From: Truepera sp. bin119
GTDB taxonomy: Bacteria; Deinococcota; Deinococci; Deinococcales; Trueperaceae
DNA length: 64,000 bases
Reading direction: 5' to 3'
Assembly: GCA_002239005.1 (NCBI GenBank)
Contig: MPNL01000004.1
Coordinates: 62,001 to 126,000, forward strand
Of this stretch, positions 41,806-50,737 are shown piece after piece. The notes beneath the pieces were generated by a model. That model saw nothing but the letters and a program-made list of their open reading frames with translations. It ran no database searches and was not told the origin of the DNA. Made by a program: the position numbers and the translations under genes. Numbering within the stretch: position 1 is the stretch's first letter; the number at the start of each line of letters is the position of its first letter.

Positions 41806-42807
41806 GTGGAGAGGGGCTGCCCCGAGCAGGTCGCAGTTGTCGGCGCCGGCGTCGCGGGCTGCATGGTCGCCTTCGAACTGAGTCGCCGGGGTCACCCCGT
41901 CACCCTGATCGACCGGGCCGGCCCCGGTCGCGGGGGCGCTTCGGGGGTGCCGGTCGCCCTGCTCAACCCCCATCGGGGCCGCAGTGGTCGGGCTACACCC
42001 AGCGACCTCGAGGGCCTCGCCGCCTTCTGGCGTCTCTGCAGAGACCTGGAGGCTGAAGGGTTGGATCCGGGGGCGAACCGGACCGGGGTGCTCCGCATCG
42101 CCCACAGTCCGCGCCAGGCCCGGGCCTGGCGCGGACTCGGAGTCCGCTGGCTCGAGCCCGAGGCTGTGCCCGGCCCCTACCGTGCCCCTCATGGGGCCTT
42201 CCTGGTAGCGGACGGGGGCTGGGTCGAGCCCGCCAAGCTCCTGGCCACCCTCGTAGCGGCGGCGCGGAGGAGGGGCGCCGAAACGAGCTTCACCACCGAG
42301 GTACGGAAGATCTCCAGGGAGGCCGGGGCGTTCCGACTCACCACCTCAGCGGGCACCCTCCAGGCGGACCGGGTAGTCGTCTGCACCGGACCGGACCGGA
42401 TTCCGGGACTACCCTGGCCCGACCTCGAGCGGGTTGCCGGCGACGTCATCGCCCTCGCCTCTACCTCGAGGCCTCCCCTCCCGCTCGCGGGGGCGGTCTA
42501 CGGCGCCAGCCTCGCCGGGCGGGTCTACATCGGCGGCAACCACCGACCGGGCGGCAGTATCGACCGGGCGGCAGCCGAGCAGCTGCGACGCGCCTTCGGC
42601 TGGTTCGTCCCCGCCCTCGCGAAGGCCGAGATCGTCTCAACCTGGACCGGCGTCCGTGCCCGCAGGGCTGGGAACGCACCCCTGCTAACCGAGCTCGAGC
42701 CGGGGCTCTGGTTCCTCGGAGCGCTGTCGGGCCGCGGATTCCTCACCGCTGCCAAGCTGGCGCGAGACCTGGCCGATCTCCTCCACCCCGCCCGGCCAGC
42801 TCGCTGA
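41806..42807 (+). CDS. FAD-dependent oxidoreductase, MnmC1-like
   Basis: The 333-aa protein has an N-terminal FAD motif VAVVGAGVAGCMVAFELSRRG and then GGASGVPVALLNPHRGR, which mirrors the ASGNPQGxLYP region of the MnmC oxidase domain, plus GDVIALAST and a C-terminal LGALSGRGFLTAAKLARDLADLL. MnmC1 removes the carboxymethyl group from cmnm5s2U34 of tRNA, giving MnmD its substrate. Location near mnmD supports this. GTG 41806 follows GGAGG; TAGAGT at 41791-41796 is the likely -10 box. Confidence 0.7.
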   Translation: MERGCPEQVAVVGAGVAGCMVAFELSRRGHPVTLIDRAGPGRGGASGVPVALLNPHRGRSGRATPSDLEGLAAFWRLCRDLEAEGLDPGANRTGVLRIAHSPRQARAWRGLGVRWLEPEAVPGPYRAPHGAFLVADGGWVEPAKLLATLVAAARRRGAETSFTTEVRKISREAGAFRLTTSAGTLQADRVVVCTGPDRIPGLPWPDLERVAGDVIALASTSRPPLPLAGAVYGASLAGRVYIGGNHRPGGSIDRAAAEQLRRAFGWFVPALAKAEIVSTWTGVRARRAGNAPLLTELEPGLWFLGALSGRGFLTAAKLARDLADLLHPARPAR

Positions 42808-42943
42808 GACGAGCAGGGCTGTCCCGGCTCGGAGTTGGCCTACCCGCCGCCTGAAAAGGGTGAGCGAGGCGGTAGCGGATCTCTAGCAGGAAGCTCGTCC
42901 GGTTCCACACCGAGTTCACGGTGTCCGGGGCCGAGACCCGATC

Positions 42944-43723
42944 CTAGCGGGGACCGAGCAGATTGGCCTCGAGCCACTCCGCCACCCCGTCTCTCTCCGG
43001 CGACGGGATATGCTCACCCGCCACCGCGCGAACGCCGGGATGGGCATGGGGCCCCACCGCGACACCGTGCCCCGCCCAGGAGAGCATAGTCACGTCGTTG
43101 ATACCGTCGCCGAAGGCGACTACCTCCCCGCGAACGAACCCGAGGTGGTCGGCGATCAACTCGAGGGCCATCCCCTTGTCGGCATCACGACCGGTGACCT
43201 CGAGGTAGCCCTCAGTCCACTCGTAGGCTACGAACTGCGGGTAGCGCTCGGCGATCACCCGACCGAGCAGGGCGCTGGCCCCGTCTCCACCGAAGACGAC
43301 CTTGTCGGCGGCCGGCGCCGCGCCGGCCTCGAGGGCGACCACCGCCCGGTTCTGGGTGTGGGCCCAGGTCCAGTAGTGATGATCGGGATCGCGGACGAAG
43401 AGGGTATCATCGAGCATGCAACAGAACTCGATCTCGCTCGAGTCGACGTAGTCGACCAGCGCCTGCACCTCGCTGGCGGCGATGCGCACCTGCTTGAGGA
43501 TCTCCCCCTCGGAGCCGACTACCAGCGCCCCGTTGTTGACGCCGTAGGGCCCCTTAAGCTCAAGCTGCTCTAGGTAGAGCAGCGCCGAGGCCCGAGCCCG
43601 CCCGGTCAGCACCGCCACCGCGTGGCCGGCGGCCCGGGCACGCTGGATCGAGTTCTCGATAGTCCTGGGAAGGTGGTAGTCGTAGGTGACTATCGTATTG
43701 TCCAGGTCGAAGGCCAGCAACAT
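42944..43723 (-). CDS. HAD-IIB (Cof-type) sugar/phosphometabolite phosphatase
   Basis: The 259-aa protein has motif I LLAFDLDNTIV, motif II VLTGRAR, Lys in DKGMALELI and motif IV VVAFGDGINDVTML, with a C2B cap domain in the middle as in Cof/YbiV phosphatases. It removes phosphate from sugar phosphates or cofactors. ATG 43723 lies 6 bases behind TAAGCT (leaderless). It is alone in its transcript. Confidence 0.85.
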   Translation of the reverse strand: MLLAFDLDNTIVTYDYHLPRTIENSIQRARAAGHAVAVLTGRARASALLYLEQLELKGPYGVNNGALVVGSEGEILKQVRIAASEVQALVDYVDSSEIEFCCMLDDTLFVRDPDHHYWTWAHTQNRAVVALEAGAAPAADKVVFGGDGASALLGRVIAERYPQFVAYEWTEGYLEVTGRDADKGMALELIADHLGFVRGEVVAFGDGINDVTMLSWAGHGVAVGPHAHPGVRAVAGEHIPSPERDGVAEWLEANLLGPR

Positions 43724-43729
43724 GCCCCA

Positions 43730-43735
43730 AGCTTA
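43730..43735 (-). promoter_or_regulatory. Leaderless -10 box (TAAGCT) of the HAD gene
   Basis: TAAGCT, 6 bases, ATG 43723. Confidence 0.5.
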
Positions 43736-43933
43736 CCCGGGTTCCCGGTCGGCGGGTCCCACAAGTCTCAGAGCGGAGCGAATCGGCCTGAGGGATGGGG
43801 TCCAGCACCCCTCGCGGGATACCGAGGGCTCGAACCGACCTTCGACGCCCACCGGACCTGCCTGGCGCCGCCGTAGCTGGTATCCGGCCACGGCGGCTGT
43901 CCCAGGCCCGCCCTGCGCGCTAGCTCCGAATCC

Positions 43934-45334
43934 TCACTCGAGCTCGATGGTCACGACCTCGCCGAAGTCGCTGAGCGGCCTATCGAACAGGCTTTCATCA
44001 CCGACCACCATAATGACCACCTCGTCGGGCCGCAGTTCCCTCACTGCAGCCTCCCTGACCTCCTCAGCGGTGATGGTCTGGAGATTCTCGAGATAGCGCT
44101 CGTAGTAGCCGGGCTCGAGACCGAGCAGCTGCACCCGGGCGGTCCGCTCGTTCACCGCCGACGACGAAGTGAAGCGGAACAGCGACTGGTTCAGGATCGT
44201 CTGCCGGCTCCGCTCGAGCTCCTCCTCGCTCACCCCCTGCTCCTGGATCCGCTGGATCTCGGCGAGCAGCAGCTCGATGACCTCGCCGGTGGCCTGGGCC
44301 GGCGAGATGGCGTAGGCCACGAAGTTGCTGGGGTACTCGAAGCTCTCGGTGATGAAGCTGCCGGTGGAGTAGGCGAGGCCGCGGCGGACCCGGATCTCGG
44401 AGACGAGGCGGCTCGAGAAATCGCCCCCGAGGATCTCATTGGCGACGTTGAAATCGTTATAGGCCTCGCTGTAGGTGGTGACGCTCGGGTGACCCAGCAG
44501 GATGACGCTCTGGCCGATCTCTTTGAACCCGTAGTAGATCTTCGGGCCGGGGTCGGGGTTGTAGGCGGGGAGGTCGGGATAGTCGACCGGCTCACCCGGC
44601 CAGGCACCGAACAGCTCTTCGAGGGTGGCCACCATCTCCTCGCTGTCGAAGTCGCCGGAGACGGCGATCACCGTCGCCGAGGGCTGGTAGAAGCGGCCAT
44701 GGAAGGCGATGAGGTCGGAGCTGGTGATCGAGCTGGTCGTCTCCTCGGTGGCGTAGGAGCCGGAGGGATGCCCCTCCGCTACGCGGGAGTAGAACTCCCG
44801 CACCGCGACCTGCACCGGATTATCCACCACCCGGCGGACCGCCTCGAGCTGTCGCTGCCGCTCGATCTCGATCCGCTCCTCATCAAAGTCGGGGGCGATC
44901 AGAACGTCCCGCCAGATGGGCAGCACCTCCGCCACATTGTCGGAGAGCGCGATAAAGCTGACCTGGGAGAAGAAGTCGTTCGCTCCGGTCTCGACCGAGG
45001 CGGCCAGGAACTCGAGCTGGGCATCGATCTCCTCCGAAGTCCGCCCGCCCGCCCCGCCCTCGCGCAGCAGGTTGGCGGTGAACGCCGCGAGACTGACCTT
45101 CTCGACCGGGTCGAAGGTGGAGCGAGCATCGACGTAGGCGACCCCGGTCACGATCGGCAGCGCGCGACTCTCGGCTAAGTAGACGACGATACCGTTAGCC
45201 AGCACCGCCCGCTCGGGCTCGCTCGGGGTGAACTCGACGGTAGCGAACTCCATGGCGAAGGGGTCGGGCCAGTCGGCCGGCTGTCCCAGCGCGGCTCCGA
45301 CGAGCAGGATCAGAAGCAGCATCAGGTAACGCAT
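43934..45334 (-). CDS. M16-family peptidase-like protein, non-catalytic subunit
   Basis: The 466-aa secreted protein starts with a signal peptide (YLMLLLILLVGAALGQ). It has the M16 fold but lacks the HxxEH zinc motif: the corresponding region reads SLAAFTANLLREGG. It keeps the glycine-rich substrate loop region and VRRGLAYSTGSF. M16B enzymes act as pairs, one active and one not, so this is probably the partner of the gene directly upstream. The two abut with no gap. Confidence 0.8.
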   Translation of the reverse strand: MRYLMLLLILLVGAALGQPADWPDPFAMEFATVEFTPSEPERAVLANGIVVYLAESRALPIVTGVAYVDARSTFDPVEKVSLAAFTANLLREGGAGGRTSEEIDAQLEFLAASVETGANDFFSQVSFIALSDNVAEVLPIWRDVLIAPDFDEERIEIERQRQLEAVRRVVDNPVQVAVREFYSRVAEGHPSGSYATEETTSSITSSDLIAFHGRFYQPSATVIAVSGDFDSEEMVATLEELFGAWPGEPVDYPDLPAYNPDPGPKIYYGFKEIGQSVILLGHPSVTTYSEAYNDFNVANEILGGDFSSRLVSEIRVRRGLAYSTGSFITESFEYPSNFVAYAISPAQATGEVIELLLAEIQRIQEQGVSEEELERSRQTILNQSLFRFTSSSAVNERTARVQLLGLEPGYYERYLENLQTITAEEVREAAVRELRPDEVVIMVVGDESLFDRPLSDFGEVVTIELE

Positions 45335-46807
45335 CTACTCAGCCTCCGCTCTCATCAACTCAGCGACGGTTCGGTTCTCTGCGGTGAAGTACTTGCCCAC
45401 CGCAGCGCGGATCTCCTCGGCGGTGACGGATTCATAGATTTCGAAGTCGGTGATGAACACCTCCCAGCCACCCGCGAACAGCTCGTGAAAGGCCAGGGTC
45501 GAGGCGAGCCCGCTGCTCGAGGCCAGGCTCAGCACCGAGCTGGCGCGGACCTGGTTCTTGACCTTCTGCAGCTCCTCGTCCGAGATCAGTTCGACCTTTA
45601 GCTCCTCGATCTCTTCGAGGAAAGCGGCCTCGAGATCTGCCGTCCCGAAGGGGGCCCGGGGGAGTCCGTAGAAGAGGAACAGGTTGCTATAGCGGACCGC
45701 AGGATAGCCCGAACTGGTGGTGATATCGAGTGCCGACTGGTCCTGGAGCACCATTCGCTGGAATAGCCGCGAGGTGCGCCCCGAACTGAGGACGGCGTCG
45801 ACCATGTCGAGGACGAAGGCGTCACGGTGGGGGTAGGTGGGCTTGTGATAGCCGATCACGATCTGCGGCTCGGCGTCGTACTCGACCACGATCCGCTTCT
45901 CGGCCAGCTGCGGCGGTTCGGAAGCGAGGCGGGGCCGGAGGTCCGGTCCCGGCTCAAGCACTCCGAAGTAGCGCTCGATAATGGGCAGGTCCCGCTCGAC
46001 CTCCACATCGCCGACCAGTGCCAACACCGCCCGATTGGGGTAGTAGAAGGCCTCGAAGAACGCCTGCGCCGCCGTCGCGGTGTAGCCCTCGATCTCCTCT
46101 GAGTCGCCGATAAGCGACCGGCCGTAGGGGTGGTGATCGAACGCCTCGCTGGTGAACGCCTCGAACAGGAACCCCTGGGGATCGTCCTCGTTCCGCTGCC
46201 GGCGCTCCTGCCTCACCACGTCGCGCTCCTCGTAGAACTGCCGGAAGATGGTGCCCAGCAGCACGTCGGCGTAGACCCGGGCGTAGAGCTCGAGCCGGTT
46301 CGAGGGTATCGACAGCACGTACGAGGTCCGGTCGTAGCCGGTCGAGGCGTTGAGGCGGATGCCACCGTTGGTCGAGAAGAGTGCGTCGAGGGGGCTGGTG
46401 AGCGCCAGCTGCTGCGCCCGGGCCCGAGCCTCAGCAAAAGCTGCCTCCGCCGCCTCGACCTCCTCAGGCGACCCGTTCGCGCGCAGGTACTTAAGGCTGA
46501 GCGCCCTGACCTCGACCTCGGCCAGCGCAGCCTCCTCCGCCTCGAGGTCGAGGCTGCCGATCGACGGCGTCCCCTTGAAGGCCATATGCTCGACCATGTG
46601 GGCGATGCCGCCGAGGCCTGCGGGCTCGTCGACACCACCCACATCGAACATCAGGTTGATCGCGATCACCGGCGCGGCGCCGGAATCGACGAAGATCACC
46701 CGCAAACCGTTGTCCAGGGTCACCAGCGTGACCTGATCGCGAAGGTTCTGAGCAGCGGCCGTCGCTGCCAGCACCAGCAGGAGGATCGCCAACGTAGTGC
46801 GCTTCAT
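45335..46807 (-). CDS. M16-family zinc peptidase, catalytic subunit
   Basis: The 490-aa protein has a signal peptide (TTLAILLLVLAATAAAQ) and the inverted zinc motif HMVEH in GIAHMVEHMAFKGT, with the distal Glu about 75 residues later. It degrades peptides in the periplasm or cell surface, likely as a clamshell dimer with the 43934 product. AAGGGGTGAAAG precedes the ATG and TATGCT (complement 46832-46837) is a plausible -10 box. First of a two-gene operon. Confidence 0.85.
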   Translation of the reverse strand: MKRTTLAILLLVLAATAAAQNLRDQVTLVTLDNGLRVIFVDSGAAPVIAINLMFDVGGVDEPAGLGGIAHMVEHMAFKGTPSIGSLDLEAEEAALAEVEVRALSLKYLRANGSPEEVEAAEAAFAEARARAQQLALTSPLDALFSTNGGIRLNASTGYDRTSYVLSIPSNRLELYARVYADVLLGTIFRQFYEERDVVRQERRQRNEDDPQGFLFEAFTSEAFDHHPYGRSLIGDSEEIEGYTATAAQAFFEAFYYPNRAVLALVGDVEVERDLPIIERYFGVLEPGPDLRPRLASEPPQLAEKRIVVEYDAEPQIVIGYHKPTYPHRDAFVLDMVDAVLSSGRTSRLFQRMVLQDQSALDITTSSGYPAVRYSNLFLFYGLPRAPFGTADLEAAFLEEIEELKVELISDEELQKVKNQVRASSVLSLASSSGLASTLAFHELFAGGWEVFITDFEIYESVTAEEIRAAVGKYFTAENRTVAELMRAEAE

Positions 46808-47216
46808 CTTTCACCCCTTACTGCCGACTTGAGCATATGCATACCTTCCCACAATGCCACGCCTCAGGCCTCCTTGTGCTTAGAGACTGATGAGTGGCGC
46901 TTAGAGACTGATGAGTGCGCGCAGGCGGCGGAGGCCTGACGGTCCCGGAGGAGCCTGGTAGTCCCCGCTGGCGCCGAGGCCAAGACCGGGAGGCGCGAGT
47001 ACCGGGCCCCTGGCACCGGGCAGCGCCCGTTTGGGAACGGACGCCAGCTACCTAAGGGCGTGATAGAATCTGCCGGGCACGGTCCCTGCTCGCCTCAAGT
47101 AGCACCCCGGGCCACGGACCTCGGGAGGCCCTCGATGCGACTGCGGACCGCCCCCACTCCCAACGGCCCCCACCGGTCCCGCCGGGGCCTGAGCGCAGGG
47201 CTACTAGGAGGTCATG
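46808..47216. other. Intergenic region between the M16 and sdh operons
   Basis: It carries the divergent control regions: TATGCT (minus, 46832-46837) for M16 and TAGAAT (plus, 47064-47069) as a possible -10 for sdh with a leader of about 145 bases. A 21-bp tandem repeat lies between them. No gene is seen. Confidence 0.45.
46879..46918 (+). repeat. Tandem pair of a 19-bp sequence
   Basis: GCTTAGAGACTGATGAGTG occurs at 46879-46897 and again at 46900-46918, two bases apart, between two divergent promoters. It could be a pair of regulator sites or slippage. Confidence 0.6.
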
Positions 47217-47576
47217 ATGTACCGAGGACGGGAAGGGCAGTGGGCCTTCGTGCTGCACCGCCTCTCCGGCGTGGCCATCGCGCTCTATCTCCTGCTCCAT
47301 GTGGTCGATATCAGCCTGGTGATGTATGGCCCCGACGGGCCCTTCGACCGGTTCCTGGCCTTCTACCATAAGTGGCCCTTCCGGATCGGGCTGATCCTGG
47401 TCATGGCGGGGGTGGCCTACCACGCCTTAAACGGCCTCCGAATTATCGTGATGGACTTCAGCAGCTGGGGGGTCCGCTACCAGCGGATCCTCTGGTATCT
47501 CGTCCTCTCCCTCACCACCCTGATCGGCATCCCGGTGCTTTTCAAGGTGGTACCGGAGATCCTGGCGGGCAGCTGA
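47217..47576 (+). CDS. sdhC: Succinate dehydrogenase cytochrome b subunit
   Basis: The 119-aa protein has three membrane helices. HRLSGVAIALYLLLHVVDIS contains the conserved R-S-G and a His likely to bind heme b, and YHALNGLRIIVMDF follows in helix 2. It anchors SdhAB and passes electrons to quinone. ATG 47217 lies 5 bases after TAGGAGG; the ATG three bases earlier is too close. It begins the sdhCDAB operon. Confidence 0.9.
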   Translation: MYRGREGQWAFVLHRLSGVAIALYLLLHVVDISLVMYGPDGPFDRFLAFYHKWPFRIGLILVMAGVAYHALNGLRIIVMDFSSWGVRYQRILWYLVLSLTTLIGIPVLFKVVPEILAGS

Positions 47577-47577
47577 G

Positions 47578-48003
47578 ATGGCGGTGAGAGCCAGGACCCT
47601 CGAGCAGGCGCGGGAGCTCTACCGGACCAACTGGGAGCTGGTCTGGTGGGTGTTCATGCGCGTCTCCGGCCTCGCGCTGATCTTCCTGGTGTTCGGACAC
47701 CTCTTTTTCAACAATATCCAGGTCAACGCCGGCGATATCGACTACGACTACGTGGCCTCCCGGTTCTCGAGGAGCTGGGTCAAGGTCTACGACTCCTTCC
47801 TGCTCGGCCTCGCCATGCTCCACGGCGTCAACGGGCTCCGCTACAGCGTCGAGGACTATATCAAGCGGCCGGCCCGGCGCTTCTGGGCCAAGGTCGGTCT
47901 CTTCACCGCGGCCAGCGTCATCTTCGTACTCGGCGTGATGACGCTCTGGGCCTTCACTTACGAAGAGATGGGCGAGGCGATCCGGGCCCTCCCCGGCGGC
48001 TGA
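47578..48003 (+). CDS. sdhD: Succinate dehydrogenase membrane anchor subunit
   Basis: The 141-aa protein has three helices; MRVSGLALIFLVFGHLFFNNI and LLGLAMLHGVNGLRYSVEDYI carry the family's R-S-G and His residues for heme and quinone. It starts one base after the sdhC stop. With SdhC it forms the membrane domain of complex II, of the Deinococcus/Thermus type. Confidence 0.9.
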   Translation: MAVRARTLEQARELYRTNWELVWWVFMRVSGLALIFLVFGHLFFNNIQVNAGDIDYDYVASRFSRSWVKVYDSFLLGLAMLHGVNGLRYSVEDYIKRPARRFWAKVGLFTAASVIFVLGVMTLWAFTYEEMGEAIRALPGG

Positions 48004-48057
48004 GATGGGAACGGTGACGATGGTGCCTGTCTGTCAGGGTAAGCCTAGGGGAAGGTC

Positions 48058-49797
48058 ATGAGCCGCGCCCTCAAGTTCGATGTGATCGTGATCGGCGCCG
48101 GCGGCGCCGGCCTGATGGCCGCCCGCTACGCCGCCCAGAATCCCAACGTTTCGGTGGCGGTCTTAAGCAAGCTCTACCCCACCCGCTCGCACACGGGGAC
48201 CGCTCAGGGGGGCGTGGGGGCGGCGCTCGGCAACATCAGCGAGGACCGGGCCGAGTGGCACGCCTTCGACACCATCAAGGGGGGCGACTACCTGACCGAT
48301 CAGGATGTCGCCGAGACCTTCGCCCATGAAGTCATCGAGGCGGTCTACGAGCTCGAGCACATGGGCCTGCCCTTCTCCCGGACGCCCGAGGGCAAGATCG
48401 CCCAGCGCAAGTTCGGCGGCCACACTCGGGAGTTCGGCAAGTCGGCGGTGGAGCGGGCCTGCTACGCCGCCGACCGGACCGGCCACATGATCCTCCAGAC
48501 CCTCTATCAGCAGTCGATCAAGGACCAGGTCGTCTTCTTCAACGAGTTCCACGTGCTCGACCTGATCCTGGTAGGGGGTGAGTGTCGGGGCGTGGTGGCC
48601 TACGAACTGGCCACCGGGGAGCTGCACAGCTTCCACGCCAAGGCCACGGTGATCGCCAGCGGCGGCAACGGGCGGATGTTCAAGGTGACCTCCAACGCCC
48701 ACGCCCTGACCGGCGACCTGCTCTCGGTGCTCTACCGGCGCGGTCTCCCGATCGAGGATCCGGAGTTCTACCAGTTCCACCCGACCGGGCTCTACCGGAT
48801 CGGGGTGCTGCTGACCGAGGGCGCCCGCGGCGAGGGGGGGATCCTGCTCAACAGTGAAGGGGAGCGCTTCATGGAGCGCTACGCCCCGACCATCAAGGAC
48901 CTGGCCCCGCGCGACCTGGTGTCGCGGGCGATCTACCTCGAGCTCCGCGCCGGGCGGGGTAGCGGGCCCGACCAGGACTACGTCCTGCTCGACCTGACCC
49001 AGGTCGATCCCGAGATCATCGAGTCGCGGCTCCCCGACGTCACCGAATTCGCCCGGATCTACCTGGGAGTCGACCCGGTCAAGAGCCCGGTCCCGGTGCA
49101 GCCGACCGCCCACTACGCCATGGGGGGCATCCCCACCACCATCGACGCCAACGTGATCGCTGACGGCGACAACAGCGTCGTCCCCGGACTCTACGCGGCC
49201 GGCGAGGTGGCCTGCGTCTCCCTCCACGGGGCCAACCGGCTGGGCACCAACAGTCTGGGGGATTTGATCGTCTTCGGTCGCCGCGCCGGGGTGAACGCGG
49301 CCCGCTACGCCGAGGCGACCGGATTCGGCGAGCTGCCGCAGGACGCCCAGGAGTTCACGCTCGACCTGTTAGCGCGGACCCGGAACGGCTCCGGTAAGGA
49401 GCGGGCCAGCCACGTACGCCAGGAGATGCAGAGCACCATGATGGAGAACGCCTCGGTATTCCGGACCCAGGAGACCCTCTCCCGCCAGGTCGAGGAGCTC
49501 GCCGAGCTCAAGGCCCGCTACGCGGAGGTCGGGGTAGATGACAGCGGCAGACGCTACAATACCGAGCTGATGGAGGTGCTCGAGCTCGGCTTCCTGCTCG
49601 ACAACGCCGAGCAGCTGGTTCACGCGGCGCTGAACCGCCAGGAGTCGCGCGGCGCCCACTCGCGTGAGGATTACAGGGAGCGCGACGACGAGAGCTGGCT
49701 CAAGCACAGCCTGGTCTACCGGGATGGTGACGGTGTCCGGATCGACTACAAGCCTGTCACCCTGGGCAAGTATCCGCCCAAGCCCCGGGTCTACTAA
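48058..49797 (+). CDS. sdhA: Succinate dehydrogenase flavoprotein subunit
   Basis: The 579-aa subunit oxidises succinate to fumarate. It shows the FAD motif [31 protein letters not shown] (the His that covalently holds FAD is in this segment), the dicarboxylate-site HPTGLY and [10 protein letters not shown], and [22 protein letters not shown]. Length is normal. It lies 54 bases after sdhD and is followed closely by sdhB. Confidence 0.95.
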   Translation: MSRALKFDVIVIGAGGAGLMAARYAAQNPNVSVAVLSKLYPTRSHTGTAQGGVGAALGNISEDRAEWHAFDTIKGGDYLTDQDVAETFAHEVIEAVYELEHMGLPFSRTPEGKIAQRKFGGHTREFGKSAVERACYAADRTGHMILQTLYQQSIKDQVVFFNEFHVLDLILVGGECRGVVAYELATGELHSFHAKATVIASGGNGRMFKVTSNAHALTGDLLSVLYRRGLPIEDPEFYQFHPTGLYRIGVLLTEGARGEGGILLNSEGERFMERYAPTIKDLAPRDLVSRAIYLELRAGRGSGPDQDYVLLDLTQVDPEIIESRLPDVTEFARIYLGVDPVKSPVPVQPTAHYAMGGIPTTIDANVIADGDNSVVPGLYAAGEVACVSLHGANRLGTNSLGDLIVFGRRAGVNAARYAEATGFGELPQDAQEFTLDLLARTRNGSGKERASHVRQEMQSTMMENASVFRTQETLSRQVEELAELKARYAEVGVDDSGRRYNTELMEVLELGFLLDNAEQLVHAALNRQESRGAHSREDYRERDDESWLKHSLVYRDGDGVRIDYKPVTLGKYPPKPRVY

Positions 49798-49807
49798 GGG
49801 GAGCGCC

Positions 49808-50506
49808 ATGCAGATTACGGTCAAGATCAAGCGCTTCGATCCGGAGAAGAGGCCCCGCCCCTACTGGGCTGAGTACCCGGTCGAGGCCCGCCCGGAAGAC
49901 CGGGTCCTCGACGTGCTCAACTACATCAAGTGGGAGCTCGATGGCAGTCTCTCCTACCGCCGCAGTTGCGCCCACGGCATCTGCGGTTCCGACGCGATGC
50001 TGATCAACGGCGTCAATCGCCTGGCCTGCAAACTCCTGGTCAAAGATCTCGGGCGGAGTATCAGCGTCGAACCGATCCGCGGCCTGCCGGTCTTGAAGGA
50101 TCTGATCGTCGACATGGAGCCGTTCATCGACTCGTATCGGGCCATCCTCCCCTACCTCATCAACGACGATCCCGCCCCGGCAGCAGAGCGGTTGCAGAGC
50201 GCCGAGGAGCGGGAGCGCTTCGACGCCAGCACCAAGTGCATCCTCTGCGCCTGCTGCACTACCAGCTGCCCGGTCTTCTGGACCAACGGTCGCTACCTCG
50301 GGCCGGCCGCCATCGTGAACGCCCACCGCTTCATCTTCGATTCGCGCGATCAGGGGACGGCGCAGCGGCTGCAGGTTCTCAACCAGGGCAACGGCCTCTG
50401 GCGCTGCCGGACCGCCTACAACTGCACCGAGTCCTGTCCGCGCGATATTCCGATCACCCAGGCTATCGAAGAGGTCAGGCGGGAGGCCCTCTGGGGTCAC
50501 TCCTGA
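49808..50506 (+). CDS. sdhB: Succinate dehydrogenase iron-sulfur subunit
   Basis: The 232-aa subunit carries the electron relay: [2Fe-2S] ligands in RRSCAHGICGSDAM with a later Cys (LAC), [4Fe-4S] in CILCACCTTSCP, and [3Fe-4S] in CRTAYNCTESCPRDIPI. ATG 49808 follows GGGGAGCGCC. It ends the sdhCDAB operon. The defence island begins about 110 bases downstream. Confidence 0.95.
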   Translation: MQITVKIKRFDPEKRPRPYWAEYPVEARPEDRVLDVLNYIKWELDGSLSYRRSCAHGICGSDAMLINGVNRLACKLLVKDLGRSISVEPIRGLPVLKDLIVDMEPFIDSYRAILPYLINDDPAPAAERLQSAEERERFDASTKCILCACCTTSCPVFWTNGRYLGPAAIVNAHRFIFDSRDQGTAQRLQVLNQGNGLWRCRTAYNCTESCPRDIPITQAIEEVRREALWGHS

Positions 50507-50616
50507 CCCTGAAGCGCAGTGGCCTAGTAGTGGTGAGTTCCCGGGCAGCGGGTGACTTGCTGGCAGACTCGAGGTGGGCCTCGAGGTGAAGGGGGTAGGT
50601 GGGAGTGGGGAGGTTA

Positions 50617-50737
50617 GGCTCTGTCTGAAAACGCCATATTCGCGAGTGGTCGGCGGAAACTAGGGTCGCGAAAACGCCTCTCTTATCGCTCAGGCGTTCG
50701 CAAAACTATCGGCCCTGGAAAGTTTTCAGACAGAGCC
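50617..50737. mobile_element. 121-bp MITE with 16-bp perfect terminal inverted repeats
   Basis: GGCTCTGTCTGAAAAC (50617-50632) is repeated inverted at 50722-50737, and TA flanks both sides. There is no coding capacity. TA duplications suggest mobilisation by an IS5- or IS630-like transposase. Its right end supplies the G of the TAG stop of the methyltransferase gene (TA from the target plus G of the repeat). Confidence 0.85.

Noticed and set aside
48163-49227. Long minus-strand frame opposite sdhA
   Set aside because: It is the antisense shadow of a conserved GC-rich gene; its composition (G, V, H, D runs) is typical of such shadows.
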